Shown: positions 44,717 through 54,668 of the stretch, piece by piece
Layout of the letters: each line of letters opens with the position of its first letter
Position numbering within the stretch: the first letter of the stretch is position 1
Assembly (NCBI RefSeq): GCF_029433335.1
Contig: NZ_JAQTHX010000002.1
Location: 256,652 to 320,651 of the forward strand
From: Bifidobacterium sp. ESL0745
GTDB lineage: Bacteria > Actinomycetota > Actinomycetes > Actinomycetales > Bifidobacteriaceae
Length of the DNA: 64,000 nt
Reading direction: 5' to 3'
Notes under the pieces: generated by a model
What the model was told of the DNA's origin: nothing
Database searches by the model: none
The model's input: only the letters and a program-made list of their open reading frames with translations
Position numbers and translations under genes: made by a program

Positions 44717-46795
44717 TTATAATTCGGCCTCAGCATCAACTTGCATCACGTAAACGTTCCGCCGTAGATGCTTCGCCTGGTTGCGCGTAATCTCGCCAGA
44801 GTCGAGCATGTCCTGAATTACTCCGAGTTCGATGGAATAGCTTTCGTGCTTGACCTCGTCGATCTGCGGGGCCATCTTCGCCGCGGCCGCGACGTCCTTG
44901 CGGCTGCGCAGTTCCGCCCGCGCGCGTTGGTAATCACGCAGCAGCAGCGTGCAGTATTCGGATTTGTAGGTATCGCCGCGCATCTCTTCGTAAAGCCGGT
45001 TGATGACGTGGTCGATGGCGTCAATCTGGGTGGCTCGCAGATAGTAATAGATTTCGTTCTCATTGAGCATGGGAGTGGAGCGACGGAATTTGTTGTTGGC
45101 ACGTCGCGCAAGTGTGAGGATTTGACGGCGCAATGCATGTGCCCGCCCGCGTATCTGCGAAACCGCGCGATGATGTGTCTTCTTGTCAGCCGTATGCCGC
45201 AGCGTGTTCATGATCTGGTCGAGCATACGCTCGCATGCCTCGATCTGCAGCTGCCGGTTGTGCTCGTTCATTTCGGTGTCGGCTTGGGTGGCTTCAAGCC
45301 GGCTTCGTACGTAATCCTTCTCCCAATGCAGCGCGTCGATCTGCAGGGTTTCGAAGTCTTCGATGTTGAAGCCGCTGATGCGTTGGCGCAGACGGGTGAT
45401 GCGGTTGTTATAGGAATCGATGACCGGCAGAATCACACGGCGATTGTCGTCGGTGATGCGGTTCGAAAGCTCCTGGACGGTGCGTGTGAGCTCCTCGATG
45501 GTGATTTCGATAAGCTTTTCGGATTCTGCGGCGTCATCCTTGGCCGGAGCAAGCAATGGCAGCATGAAATTGGCGAGCAACAGCGTCAGCACAATCACGC
45601 CGGAAGCGATGAAAATAAGTTCGTTGCGCATCGGGAACGCGTCGCCGGAAGCGACGGTATAGGGGATGGTGAACATCAAAGCCAGGGTGATGGTGCCCTT
45701 TGGCCCGCCGAACGTCATCACTGCGGCGTCGCGCAGAGAGCGTCGCTTCAAAGTAATACGTTTGCCGGTTTTGGGATCGCGCGTGGGTGCGGCAATCAGC
45801 CAGACCCACAAAAAGCGAATGGCGATGGCCACGACGGTGACCAAAAGAATGATGCAGACCAGCGCGGTATTGCTGACGTTGTGGTCGTTCCAGCTGGCGA
45901 GCATCGCGTCAGGCAGCTGCATGCCGAGCAAAATGAACACCGTGCCGTTCAGCACGAACGAAAGCACGCTCCACACGCTGTTCGAGACGATATTGGTGCG
46001 CGCGACGTTGGGCCGGCCGGTGCCGTTGCGGTCGAAATGGACGGTCAGGCCGAAGGCGACCACCGCGAGAATGCCGGAAATGTGCAGTTCTTCGGCCCCG
46101 AGGAAGACGAGGAACGGCAGGAACAGTTCCATCAGAATGCGGGTCGTCATCGTCTCCCAGCCCAGTTGCCGGGCCAGCGCGAAAATCCAGTTGGCGAGGA
46201 AGCCCGCCAAAATCCCGACGATGATCCCGCCGAAGAACGAAAGCAGGAAATCCTTGGTGGCGTTGGCCATCGAGAACGAGCCGGTCACTGCGGCCAAAAT
46301 CGAGAACTGGAAGCCGATGACGCCGGAAGCGTCGTTGAAGAGGGATTCGCCGGTCAGTATTCCGGCCTGTTCCTTGGTAAATGAGGCTTCGCTGGAAAGT
46401 GAGGACACCGCCACCGCGTCGGTCGGCCCGAGCGCCGCACCCAGCCCGAACGCCGCCGCCAGCGGGATGACCGGCCACACCGCGTGCAGCATGAAGCCCA
46501 CGACGGCCATGGTTCCCAGCGCCAGCCCGATGGCCATGGGCAGCGAGAATTTCAACGTTTTGAAGAGCATCCGCTTGTCGATTTCGTGCGCTTCGACGTA
46601 AAGCAGCGGTGCGATGAAGAGCACCATGAACAGCTCCGGGTCAAGCTTGACGTGCGGGAACGCCGGCAGGAAGGCGAGTGCGACGCCGAGCGCGATCTGT
46701 ACGAGCGGGGTCGATATTCGCGGAATGAACCGGCTGACGAACGACGAGAGCACGACGGCTCCCAGAATGCAGAGGATCAGCTCGAAAATTGCCAC
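44717..46795 (-). CDS. Na+/H+ antiporter, CPA1/NhaP type
   Basis: A 692-residue cation:proton antiporter. About 12-13 TM helices occupy 1-420, with ALGPTDAVAVSSL and the ion-binding ESLFNDASGVIGF. A conserved HISGILAVVAFGL helix and AVMTFGGPKGTITLALMF are also typical. The C-terminal 270 residues form a hydrophilic, largely helical domain with several coiled-coil-like segments (VQELSNRITDDNRRVI..., ELRSRKDVAAAAKM), likely regulatory. It exchanges Na+ or K+ for H+ at the cytoplasmic membrane in pH and salt homeostasis. Divergent from tadA. Degenerate duplicates of its last codons lie downstream. Confidence 0.9.
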   Translation of the reverse strand: MAIFELILCILGAVVLSSFVSRFIPRISTPLVQIALGVALAFLPAFPHVKLDPELFMVLFIAPLLYVEAHEIDKRMLFKTLKFSLPMAIGLALGTMAVVGFMLHAVWPVIPLAAAFGLGAALGPTDAVAVSSLSSEASFTKEQAGILTGESLFNDASGVIGFQFSILAAVTGSFSMANATKDFLLSFFGGIIVGILAGFLANWIFALARQLGWETMTTRILMELFLPFLVFLGAEELHISGILAVVAFGLTVHFDRNGTGRPNVARTNIVSNSVWSVLSFVLNGTVFILLGMQLPDAMLASWNDHNVSNTALVCIILLVTVVAIAIRFLWVWLIAAPTRDPKTGKRITLKRRSLRDAAVMTFGGPKGTITLALMFTIPYTVASGDAFPMRNELIFIASGVIVLTLLLANFMLPLLAPAKDDAAESEKLIEITIEELTRTVQELSNRITDDNRRVILPVIDSYNNRITRLRQRISGFNIEDFETLQIDALHWEKDYVRSRLEATQADTEMNEHNRQLQIEACERMLDQIMNTLRHTADKKTHHRAVSQIRGRAHALRRQILTLARRANNKFRRSTPMLNENEIYYYLRATQIDAIDHVINRLYEEMRGDTYKSEYCTLLLRDYQRARAELRSRKDVAAAAKMAPQIDEVKHESYSIELGVIQDMLDSGEITRNQAKHLRRNVYVMQVDAEAEL

Positions 46796-46945
46796 GGATT
46801 TCGATTCCTTTCGTATTGGCTTCGTTGCGATTTGCTTGTTGGTTCGGACATTTCAAAGATTTCGGACACTATCTCTATTCACTATATCGAATCGTTATTT
46901 CGACATTATGCCTCAAGCTTTGCGGATAGCTTTTAGACTGGAAAT

Positions 46946-47566
46946 ATGGACACTACGAGTACGTATTACGCGATGAGCGCGGCACTGGATTTAGCGCGAG
47001 AAGCTGCAGAAGCGGGCGAGGTGCCGGTGGGTGCCGTTGTGCTTGACGCCGACGGCAGGATTATCGGCCGTGGCCGCAACCTTCGCGAAACCGATGGCGA
47101 CCCGCTCGCCCACGCAGAAGTGCTGGCGATACGTAAGGCGGCGAGAAATCGCAGAATGTTGCAGAATAATCTCCAGAAAACTCATGTAATGCGTATTGAT
47201 GATTCTCGTATCTCTGGTAATGAAATGAATGGAGAAATCAGTGCGGATGATGCCGATATCGAGGATTCTGCGGATTCGGAATCTGCGGGAGAAAATCGAA
47301 ATGTATCCATGGAAAACGCTTGGAATCTCGCGGATTGCACGCTGGTGGTCACCCTTGAGCCCTGTCCGATGTGCGCCGGTGCCGCATTACAAACACACAT
47401 CGGCTGCATCGTCTTCGGCGCGTGGGACGCAAAGCTTGGCGCGTGCGGCTCGGTCTGGGACATTCCGCGCGACCCGCATGTCGGCGCTCGCCCCGAGATC
47501 ATCGGTGGTCTTCGCGAGGCTGAATGCGCAGGTCTGTTAGCGCAGTTCTTCGCTTGTCGCCGTTAA
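46946..47566 (+). CDS. tadA: tRNA-specific adenosine deaminase with central insertion
   Basis: TadA converts A34 to inosine in tRNA-Arg(ACG). The zinc-dependent deaminase motifs are LAHAEVLAIRKA (H56, catalytic E58) and LEPCPMCAGA (C140, C143), with GAWDAKLGACGS typical of TadA. The protein has 206 residues against about 150-160 in the family; the excess is an acidic, Asn/Ser/Asp-rich insertion (about 75-125) between the two zinc motifs. There is no ribosome site, but TAGACT ends 6 bases before the ATG, the leaderless pattern. Confidence 0.92.
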   Translation: MDTTSTYYAMSAALDLAREAAEAGEVPVGAVVLDADGRIIGRGRNLRETDGDPLAHAEVLAIRKAARNRRMLQNNLQKTHVMRIDDSRISGNEMNGEISADDADIEDSADSESAGENRNVSMENAWNLADCTLVVTLEPCPMCAGAALQTHIGCIVFGAWDAKLGACGSVWDIPRDPHVGARPEIIGGLREAECAGLLAQFFACRR

Positions 47567-47647
47567 TATAACACATAATTCCCGTCGGATAGCTCTCTGC
47601 CATAAATTTTTCCCTCGTCGGCATCAAATTCTTCTATTTTTGAGGTT

Positions 47648-47797
47648 CTTGGTGTGCCAAGTGGCCTGTTTTTGGGAGATTGCAGCTCAATTTTGCGAAT
47701 TTTGACCCTCTTGGCGCGCCAAGAAGCCCAAAAACGAGACAATTGAGCCTCATTCTTTCAAAAACGGCCTTCTTGGCGCGCCAAGAGGGTCAAAATT
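47648..47797. repeat. Three palindromes on a 62-bp pitch within a larger inverted repeat
   Basis: CTTGGTGTGCCAAG at 47648-47661 and CTTGGCGCGCCAAG at 47710-47723 and 47772-47785; spacing is exactly 62 bp twice. The last two sit in arms of a near-perfect inverted repeat, about 29 bp each (47698-47726 and 47769-47797, beginning AATTTTGACCCTCTTGG). The array lies between the convergent tadA and TauE genes; no T-rich terminator is obvious. Confidence 0.88.
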
Positions 47798-47836
47798 GAG
47801 GAAATGGTGTCTGCAAGAGGGCGGGGACGGAGCAGA

Positions 47837-48703
47837 TCACTTGTTCGGCAGCTTCGGCCCGATGCCGGGGGTGATCTTCAGCGCCGTCCAAGCGGAACGC
47901 AGCATAATAATAAAGAGATAGGCCGCGAGCAGGTACGAGCCCACCTTCGCCGAGACGAATCCGGCGATCCAAACCCCGAACGGCGTGCCGCAAGCCGCCG
48001 CAATGCCAACAATCAAGCCGTTCTTGAGATACACCATCCCGCGCTTCCAGTTGGCGATGGTGCCGGTGATGGCGCTGGGGAACATGGCCAAAAGCGAGGT
48101 GCCGCGCGCGACCAGGTCGCTCGCCCCGAAGAGCAGCGAAAGCGCCGGCACGGTGACGGCCCCGCCGCCGATGCCGAGCAGCGCCGAAAGCATGCCGATG
48201 AACACGCCGAGCAGCACCAGCAGAATACCCTTGACGACGGTCAGGTGGATGCTGGAATTGCGCGAAGGCGTCAGGATCAGTTGGCTGACCACGACGAACG
48301 CCAGGAACGCCACGAAGAACCAGCGCAGGAACACTTCGGAAAGCCGGGAAAGCAGCCAGCTGCCGATCTGCGAGCCGATAATCGTGCCGACCACCATCAG
48401 CAACGCCGTAATCCAATCGACGTGCCCGCTCATCGCGTAGGAAACCACGCCGGAGATCGAAAGCGGGATGATGGCCGCCAGCGAGGTCGCCGCCGCGTGC
48501 CGTTGGGTCATGCCGAGCCATACCAGCGCCGGCACAATGATCGACCCGCCGCCGATGCCGAAAAGCCCCGAGAAAAATCCGGCGATGAGCCCGACGACGA
48601 TCATCACGACAATCTGCTGTACCGGCCCGCGTGTGGAAGGCGCTTCTTCCTCGATTTCGGCTTCGGTCCCTGTGTTGTCGCCTGCGCGTTTCTGCTCGCC
48701 CAT
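47837..48703 (-). CDS. TauE/SafE-family sulfite or sulfonate exporter-like permease
   Basis: A 288-residue membrane protein with about eight TM helices in two homologous halves. Each half carries the family motif: SGLFGIGGGSIIVPAL in the first and SALLGIGGGAVTVPAL in the second. The N-terminal 30 residues are acidic and cytoplasmic. The ATG at 48703 has GAGGA 8 bases upstream; the frame extends 28 codons further without support. The substrate is unknown; the family moves sulfur-containing organoanions. Confidence 0.88.
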   Translation of the reverse strand: MGEQKRAGDNTGTEAEIEEEAPSTRGPVQQIVVMIVVGLIAGFFSGLFGIGGGSIIVPALVWLGMTQRHAAATSLAAIIPLSISGVVSYAMSGHVDWITALLMVVGTIIGSQIGSWLLSRLSEVFLRWFFVAFLAFVVVSQLILTPSRNSSIHLTVVKGILLVLLGVFIGMLSALLGIGGGAVTVPALSLLFGASDLVARGTSLLAMFPSAITGTIANWKRGMVYLKNGLIVGIAAACGTPFGVWIAGFVSAKVGSYLLAAYLFIIMLRSAWTALKITPGIGPKLPNK

Positions 48704-49062
48704 TACATTCCTCGTTTTTCTTGTTTTTCGACGCTGCTGTACACGCTTTCCGTAGCCGATGGCCGTTGCGCCATACTGCTGCATCACGCCGTTACACCAT
48801 ATTCTATGGAGGGCGGCAAAATTTCCACCTCAATTCGCGTGTAAAAGTCATGATGTGGTCAAATCGGGAACAATTTAATCGATATCCAATCCAAACGTTG
48901 GCCGTTCCTCCGGCAAAATTCCACGATATAGTTGCCCATTTTGCGGACACGCGCACCCTTGGGCAAGGAAATCGCGCTGCTTTATCATCGAAACGATATG
49001 CAGATGGACTAATCCTATACGGATTGTCCAAGGAATTCAGCTGACCGAAGCAAAGGACGACA
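48704..49062. other. Divergent promoter region of TauE and GH36 genes
   Basis: No gene. CCAAACGTTGG at about 48892-48902 is a small dyad, and TTGCCC/GGGCAA bracket about 48930-48965. AAAGGAC before 49063 is the ribosome site of the alpha-galactosidase gene. Confidence 0.4.
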
Positions 49063-51453
49063 ATGGCGCGTATGAGATGGTTTACAGGCACATCGGCAGG
49101 CGGTACAAGGGTTCGTATTGTGTACGGCGACGACTCGGCCTCCAATGTTGCGTTCGCGCTTCTGTTTGCCGGCGATGACTTGCCGCGCCTCGTTCATTGG
49201 GGCAGGCCTCTGACGCACCCGGAAACGCTTGTTGATTTGTATGACGCCTTACATCCGCAGCGTGTTTCTGGGGCGTTGGATGAAACCTCGTGGCCCACCG
49301 TTCTGCCGACGCAGGCCGAGGCGTGGAGCGGTGTGCCGCGTTTTGTGGTGCGTCGGGGCGGCGTAGAGCTCTTCTGCAAGTTTGTTGTCGAAGACATTGC
49401 GATTGACGGTGATCCAGAAGCTTCGCGCGTGACGGTCCAATCCGCAGACCGAGAGCAAGGGGTGAATCTCAAGTGGATCTGCGAATTGGTGGCGGGCGGC
49501 CTGATTCGTCAGCGCGCCATTGTCGGAAATATTTCCAATGGAGCAGATTCCATCGCTATGGATGGCTCTGCCGGTACGTTTAGCACCATTCCGAAAGCTT
49601 CTGGCGCATCTGCTGCGTCTCTTACGGAAGAAAAGTCATCGGTCCTCAACGCTCGGTTTGGCAGCGTTTCGCAGGCCGTTTCGTCTGCGATTGTTGAATC
49701 AAATCCGAATGAGCCGTCAACTTCCCTGCTTGAAATCGGCAAGGTGGAGCTCGGTTTTGCGCTTCCCGCCCAGGCTTCGGAGATTCTGACGACCACCGGC
49801 CACCACCTGCGCGAGCGTTCCCCGCAGCGCCAGCCCTTCAATGTCGGCCGCCTCGAACGCGTCTCTATGGTCGGCCGTCCTGATTATGACGCCTCGCTTT
49901 TACTGGTGGCTGGCGTGCCCGGTTTCGGTTTCGAACGCGGAGAAAGCTACGCAGTCCACGTCGGTTGGAGTGGCAACAGCGCGTTGACGGCCGAGCGACT
50001 GCCTTATGCGCAGGGAGTCATCGGCGGCGGCGAGCGGCTTTTCGGTGGCGAAATCGCGCTCAAACCCGGCGAACAATACAGTACCCCGTGGGTCTATGGT
50101 TCCTACGGCGACGGCCTCAACGAGGTCGCCTCGCGCTTCCACACCTACGTTCGCAGCCTCCACCCGAACCTGTGCAAAAAGCCGCGTCCGGTCATTCTCA
50201 ACACCTGGGAAGCCGTTTATTTCGGCCAGAATTACGAGACGTTGCGTGCGCTCGCGGACAAGGCTGCGGCCATCGGCATCGAACGCTTTGTCGTGGACGA
50301 CGGGTGGTTCGGTTCGCGTCGCAGCGACACTTCGGGGCTCGGCGATTGGCAGATTGCCAAGGATATTTGGCCGGACGGGCCGCAAAGTCTGAAGGCACTC
50401 TCAGATTACGTACACGGTGAAGGCATGGAATTCGGCCTGTGGTTCGAGCCGGAGATGGTCAATCCTGATTCCGAAGTCGCCCGTAACCATCCGGATTGGG
50501 TGCTGCGCCCGACCCCGAACCGCCTGCCGATGGAAGGCCGCAACCAGCAGGTGCTCGACCTCACCAATCCCGCCGCGTTCGCCTACATTTTCGACGCGAT
50601 GGACAAGGCGGTCGCCGACCTGAACGTCGATTACATCAAGTGGGACCACAATAAATACGTCACCGAGGCGGTTTCGCCGTATTCTGGCCATCCCGCGGTA
50701 CACGCGCAGACGCTGGCGACCTACCGGATATTCCATGATCTGAAAGCAAACCATCCCGGCCTGGAAATCGAAAGCTGTTCGTCGGGCGGCGGCCGCATCG
50801 ACCTCGGCATCCTCGCCTTGGCCGACCGCGTCTGGGTCTCCGATTGCGTCGATCCGTTGGAGCGTGTGGACATCCAGCGCTATACGTCGCTGCTCGTGCC
50901 ACCTGAAATGATGGGCGAGCACGTCGGCGCGAGCCCGGCCCATTCCACCGGTCGCGCCACAAGCCAGGAGCTGCGTATGGCGATGGCGTTCTTCGGCCAC
51001 ATGGGCGTGGAATGGAACTTGCTCAAGGAACCGCAAGAGGACATCGAAAAACTTGGCCGCTGGATTGCTGAGTTCAAGCGGCATCGCGATGATTTCGCCA
51101 GCGGTTCCGCCGTCCACGCCGATGGTCCTGACCCCGCCGTGCGCCTTGATGGCGTGGTTTCGTGTGACCAAAATCGTGCCGTCTATCGCTTCACTCAAGT
51201 CACCACTTCGCAGACATATCCCGTTGCTCCGGTGCATTTGCCCGGTCTGGATCTGGACGCTGTTTATCACATCCGACCACTTGATATTGATCTCGATTTA
51301 AGCGTCGGCGGCCAATCCAACGGCCAGACCCCGCTCGGTTGGTGGACCAGACAGGGCGTCACTTTGCCCGCGCAATCGTTGACCTCGTGCGGCATCCGTC
51401 CGCCGAGCCTCAATCCTGCTCAGGCCGTGCTGTTCACAGCCGAGCGTGTATAG
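49063..51453 (+). CDS. GH36 alpha-galactosidase
   Basis: A 796-residue cytoplasmic alpha-galactosidase that splits raffinose, stachyose and melibiose. The N-terminal beta-sandwich (about 1-330) carries a Ser/Ala-rich insertion (about 155-225). The barrel shows NTWEAVYFGQNYE, FVVDDGWFGSR, FGLWFEPEMVNPDSE, DYIKWDHNK with the nucleophile Asp (about 528), ESCSSGGGRIDLGIL, and WVSDCVDPLER with the acid/base Asp (about 593), all as in GH36. A short beta-domain ends the protein. There is no signal peptide, so substrates must be imported, fitting the ABC importer genes at 53.3-56.5 kb. Confidence 0.95.
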   Translation: MARMRWFTGTSAGGTRVRIVYGDDSASNVAFALLFAGDDLPRLVHWGRPLTHPETLVDLYDALHPQRVSGALDETSWPTVLPTQAEAWSGVPRFVVRRGGVELFCKFVVEDIAIDGDPEASRVTVQSADREQGVNLKWICELVAGGLIRQRAIVGNISNGADSIAMDGSAGTFSTIPKASGASAASLTEEKSSVLNARFGSVSQAVSSAIVESNPNEPSTSLLEIGKVELGFALPAQASEILTTTGHHLRERSPQRQPFNVGRLERVSMVGRPDYDASLLLVAGVPGFGFERGESYAVHVGWSGNSALTAERLPYAQGVIGGGERLFGGEIALKPGEQYSTPWVYGSYGDGLNEVASRFHTYVRSLHPNLCKKPRPVILNTWEAVYFGQNYETLRALADKAAAIGIERFVVDDGWFGSRRSDTSGLGDWQIAKDIWPDGPQSLKALSDYVHGEGMEFGLWFEPEMVNPDSEVARNHPDWVLRPTPNRLPMEGRNQQVLDLTNPAAFAYIFDAMDKAVADLNVDYIKWDHNKYVTEAVSPYSGHPAVHAQTLATYRIFHDLKANHPGLEIESCSSGGGRIDLGILALADRVWVSDCVDPLERVDIQRYTSLLVPPEMMGEHVGASPAHSTGRATSQELRMAMAFFGHMGVEWNLLKEPQEDIEKLGRWIAEFKRHRDDFASGSAVHADGPDPAVRLDGVVSCDQNRAVYRFTQVTTSQTYPVAPVHLPGLDLDAVYHIRPLDIDLDLSVGGQSNGQTPLGWWTRQGVTLPAQSLTSCGIRPPSLNPAQAVLFTAERV

Positions 51454-51593
51454 CGCATAGGCCGTGTAAGTATCGCTGGGTGGGTATCAAGGATGAACGA
51501 AATCTCATAGTTTCGAAAGTCCGGCGATTCATTGCGCTGCCAACGAATCGGCTCGTTATCTTCCGTAAAAATCCGCGACCGCGGTTTATCCAA

Positions 51594-52994
51594 TTACCCG
51601 ATAAACCGCTCAATCACGCGGCTTGCGGCCGCCATCGCCCAGTTGTCCCACGAGAAATTAAGGATTTCAAAATCGATCGGCGACGCCTGGCTTGGCCGGT
51701 ACCAATCGATGCCGCTGCGTATCGAGTCAGTGTTGAGTTCCGCCAGCGCCGAAGTCTCGCCATCGATGAGGATTTTTTCGGGCATCGCCAGGTTCGTGAC
51801 CGTCGAAATCAACGCTCCCAGGCGGAAACAGAGGTTGTTGATCAGGAGCCGTACTTGCGGTTTGCCGACTTGCGCGTCGGCGATGATGTCATGGATATCC
51901 GCCGGTCGCCCGATGGTGGCGGAATATTCCTGCGAAAGCGAATCGGTGGTCAGGCATTGTGCGCAGCCCACGTGCCCGGCATAGCACCGTGGCCCGTTGG
52001 GGTCGACGAGAATGTGCCCGACCAGCCCGTAGCTTTTGTCGGGGTAGTCGACGGGTTGTCCGTTCTCGCACAACGCATAGCCGACCCCGCTGCCGATGGT
52101 GAGCATGGCGAAGCGCGGCAGGCCGACGCCGCGCCCGAACCAGCTTTCGTGGTTGAGCAATGAGTCCATATCGTTGAAAATCGCCGTGGGAATGCCACAG
52201 CGTCGTTCGATCATTCCTGCGAAATCGATGGCACCGTCCCAGTGCATGAACGGGGCATGGGTGACGATGCGGTCATGGTTGATATGTCCGCCGATGCTCA
52301 CGCCGATGGCCACTGGTTTCGCTGCTTTCACGTCGTGTCGTGGGCGTTGCGCTGTCGAAGTTACTTTGTGTTTGTTTTTATCGGTATTCGCAGCTTGTGT
52401 CGCAGCGTATCTCGTAATAAGTTCGTTGGCCATATCCGCGACGCAGGAAGCCACGGTTTCGGGGTCGGTGGAAGTCAGCGGTCGTGAGATTGTCGGGCAT
52501 ATCGGCTGGCACATCATGTCGACCAGAGCGGCCGTCGCCTCCATGTCGTGAATATTGACGCCGATGACCGAGTGCTCTTCGGCCTTTAGCCGCAACCTGG
52601 TTTGTGGCCGCCCGCGCCGGCTTTCATTTTCTTTCGCACGGAAAGCAAAAGGAAGCTTACCTGGCCTGGTGTCGCTTTCAGGGGCTTCTTCGATGACGTT
52701 TTCGTATTCGAGATCGCTAGTGATTCGTGACAACGCCCCTTGCGAAAGCCCGAGAATCTGCGCCAGCGTAGTTCGTGAGATGGGCCCGTACTTGGTGATT
52801 GCGCGCGTTACGCGATGCGTGTAGTCCGAGCCTTTGAACCATTGCGGCAGAGCCATTGCCGGGTTGTGCGCCGCAACGTTCGACGGGTCCGAGCCGTCAG
52901 TCGTTGCGGGTTTTCGGTTATCGGTGAAGTCGGTCGTTTCTGAACTTTGGATGTCGCCGACATTGGTCGACACGTTGTTACGATTGTCGTTCAT
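51594..52994 (-). CDS. ROK-family transcriptional repressor
   Basis: A 466-residue regulator. Residues about 60-105 form a winged helix (KYGPISRTTLAQILGLSQGALSRI). A ROK sugar-binding domain follows: VIGVNIHDMEATAALVDM, AIGVSIGGHI, TIGSGVGYALC, and HILVDPNGPRCYAGHVGCAQCL containing the zinc-binding Cys cluster. Asn/Thr/Lys-rich inserts occur at the N-terminus and near 205-225. The ATG at 52994 has GGAGG upstream; a TTG two codons earlier is less likely. It sits between the alpha-galactosidase and the transporter and likely represses both until the sugar binds. Confidence 0.9.
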   Translation of the reverse strand: MNDNRNNVSTNVGDIQSSETTDFTDNRKPATTDGSDPSNVAAHNPAMALPQWFKGSDYTHRVTRAITKYGPISRTTLAQILGLSQGALSRITSDLEYENVIEEAPESDTRPGKLPFAFRAKENESRRGRPQTRLRLKAEEHSVIGVNIHDMEATAALVDMMCQPICPTISRPLTSTDPETVASCVADMANELITRYAATQAANTDKNKHKVTSTAQRPRHDVKAAKPVAIGVSIGGHINHDRIVTHAPFMHWDGAIDFAGMIERRCGIPTAIFNDMDSLLNHESWFGRGVGLPRFAMLTIGSGVGYALCENGQPVDYPDKSYGLVGHILVDPNGPRCYAGHVGCAQCLTTDSLSQEYSATIGRPADIHDIIADAQVGKPQVRLLINNLCFRLGALISTVTNLAMPEKILIDGETSALAELNTDSIRSGIDWYRPSQASPIDFEILNFSWDNWAMAAASRVIERFIG

Positions 52995-53040
52995 TTCCAA
53001 GCCTCCAATAACCGTTTGGTATCATGACACAAATTTGCAG

Positions 53041-53100
53041 AGAAACCATTCATTTTCCCGCGCCGGTTCAGTTCATTGGGCCGCCCGTCGAATGGTTTCT
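53041..53100. promoter_or_regulatory. Spaced inverted repeat between ROK and transporter genes
   Basis: AGAAACCATTC (53041-53051) and GAATGGTTTCT (53090-53100) are perfect inverted copies 38 bp apart, in the divergent control region. Likely operator half-sites for the ROK repressor, an inference from position. Confidence 0.55.
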
Positions 53101-53284
53101 TTCACCCAGTATCGCACCGATCAGCGATAATTACTTTCCAAAAAATCAAGAATATCTCGAATTACTTGCTGCTGTGAAAGAAAATAGTGGACTTGGAATG
53201 AAATTTTCGCTGTCATATAGTCCTTGAAGCAACAAAAACATCGCGGCGACGACGTTGCGGTGACAAGCCAAAGGAGTCCGTGAC

Positions 53285-54637
53285 ATGAAAGACATTGTCC
53301 ATACACGCGGCAGCGATACCCGCAGTGGCGGCGGCTGCGCAAACCGAATCTTCCGGGCCTTTCCACGTGCTCGTGGCGGCGTTGCCAAGGTCTTGCGCAA
53401 GAGCCTAGTGGCACTTTGCGCACTCGCTGCCGGTTTGTCGCTGGCTGGTTGCGGCGCTTCCAACGCCCAGCAGGTGACCCTCGATTTCTTCCAGTTCAAA
53501 TCCGAGGCCGCGGACCAATTCAAGAAGATGGCGGAGGAATTCGAGCGCGAAAACCCCGACATCCGCATCAAGATCAACAATTCCGCGAGCGCCCAGACCG
53601 ACCTGCGCACCCGCTTCGTCAAGAACCGCATCCCCGACGTCATCACCTTCAACGGCGACATCAACTTCGGTTCGTTCGCGGCTTCCGGCGTCTTCCACGA
53701 TTTCACCGGCGACCCGCTGGTCAAGGATCTGAACCCCGGAATGGTCAAGATCGCCAAAAACCTAGTGCAGACCACCAACTCCGCCAAAAAGCGTCTTTAC
53801 GGCCTGCCGTTCGCCGGCAACGCCTCCGGTTACATCTACAACAAGGCGCTTTGGCGCAAGGCCGGCGTCGACCCGGAAAATCCGCCGACAACGTGGACGG
53901 CCTTCACCCAGATGCTCGACACATTCAAAGCGCAGGGCATCGATCCGTTGCAGGCTACGCTGGCCGAGTCCTGGACCACGCAGGCCCCGCTTGCCTCCTT
54001 CGCTGGCACCTTGGTTCCCGAAAGCAAGTATGACGATCTTAAGAAGGGCAAAACCGATTTCAAGAAGCTCTGGACGCTTTCCGGCCAGCGCGAAATCGAC
54101 CTTTACAAGTACGCACAAAGTGACAAGGGCGTCACCTACCAGCAGGGCACACAGAATTTCGCCAAAGGCACCGCCGCAATCATCCCGCTCGGCACCTACG
54201 CGATACCGCAGATCACGATGATCAACCCCAAGGCCGACCTCGGTTTCGCCCAGCTTCCCGCCACCGACAACGCCAAAGAGCAGGTGCTCACGGCCGGTGA
54301 CGACGTGATGCTCACGATGGGCGCGAACACCAAGCACCCCAAGGAGGCCATGCGGTTCATCCGCTTCCTGATGCAAAAGAAGCAGCTCGACGCCTACGCC
54401 GACGCACAATCCGCCATCACGCCGCTCAAGGACACGCATTTCGGCAACAAGGCGCTCGTCACGGTGCGTCCGTTCTTCAAAGCCAACCGCGTCGCCGATT
54501 TCTGCGACCACTACATCCCTGCGTCCATCAACATCGGCGGCTACCTGCAGGGCATGGTCAACAGCGGCGATATCAACGAGTTCACGAATTCCATGCAGAC
54601 CGAGTGGGACAAGGTCCAAGCTCGGACGTTCGACTAA
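53285..54637 (+). CDS. Sugar ABC transporter substrate-binding lipoprotein
   Basis: A 450-residue SBP. A long basic n-region precedes the lipoprotein signal with lipobox LAGC (C56), so the protein is tethered to the outer face of the membrane. The mature part is a type I CUT1 [60 protein letters not shown], and [15 protein letters not shown]. Permease genes follow within 31 and 14 bp, so this is the first gene of the importer operon. Linked GH36 and ROK genes point to alpha-galactosides such as raffinose. The long n-region hints that translation may start further in. Confidence 0.9.
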   Translation: MKDIVHTRGSDTRSGGGCANRIFRAFPRARGGVAKVLRKSLVALCALAAGLSLAGCGASNAQQVTLDFFQFKSEAADQFKKMAEEFERENPDIRIKINNSASAQTDLRTRFVKNRIPDVITFNGDINFGSFAASGVFHDFTGDPLVKDLNPGMVKIAKNLVQTTNSAKKRLYGLPFAGNASGYIYNKALWRKAGVDPENPPTTWTAFTQMLDTFKAQGIDPLQATLAESWTTQAPLASFAGTLVPESKYDDLKKGKTDFKKLWTLSGQREIDLYKYAQSDKGVTYQQGTQNFAKGTAAIIPLGTYAIPQITMINPKADLGFAQLPATDNAKEQVLTAGDDVMLTMGANTKHPKEAMRFIRFLMQKKQLDAYADAQSAITPLKDTHFGNKALVTVRPFFKANRVADFCDHYIPASINIGGYLQGMVNSGDINEFTNSMQTEWDKVQARTFD

Positions 54638-54668
54638 ATCCCAGACTTAAGAGAGTGAGGAAATAATC

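Noticed and set aside
44768..46384. 538-codon plus-strand frame
   Set aside because: Antisense to the antiporter, which has clear TM helices and ion-binding motifs.
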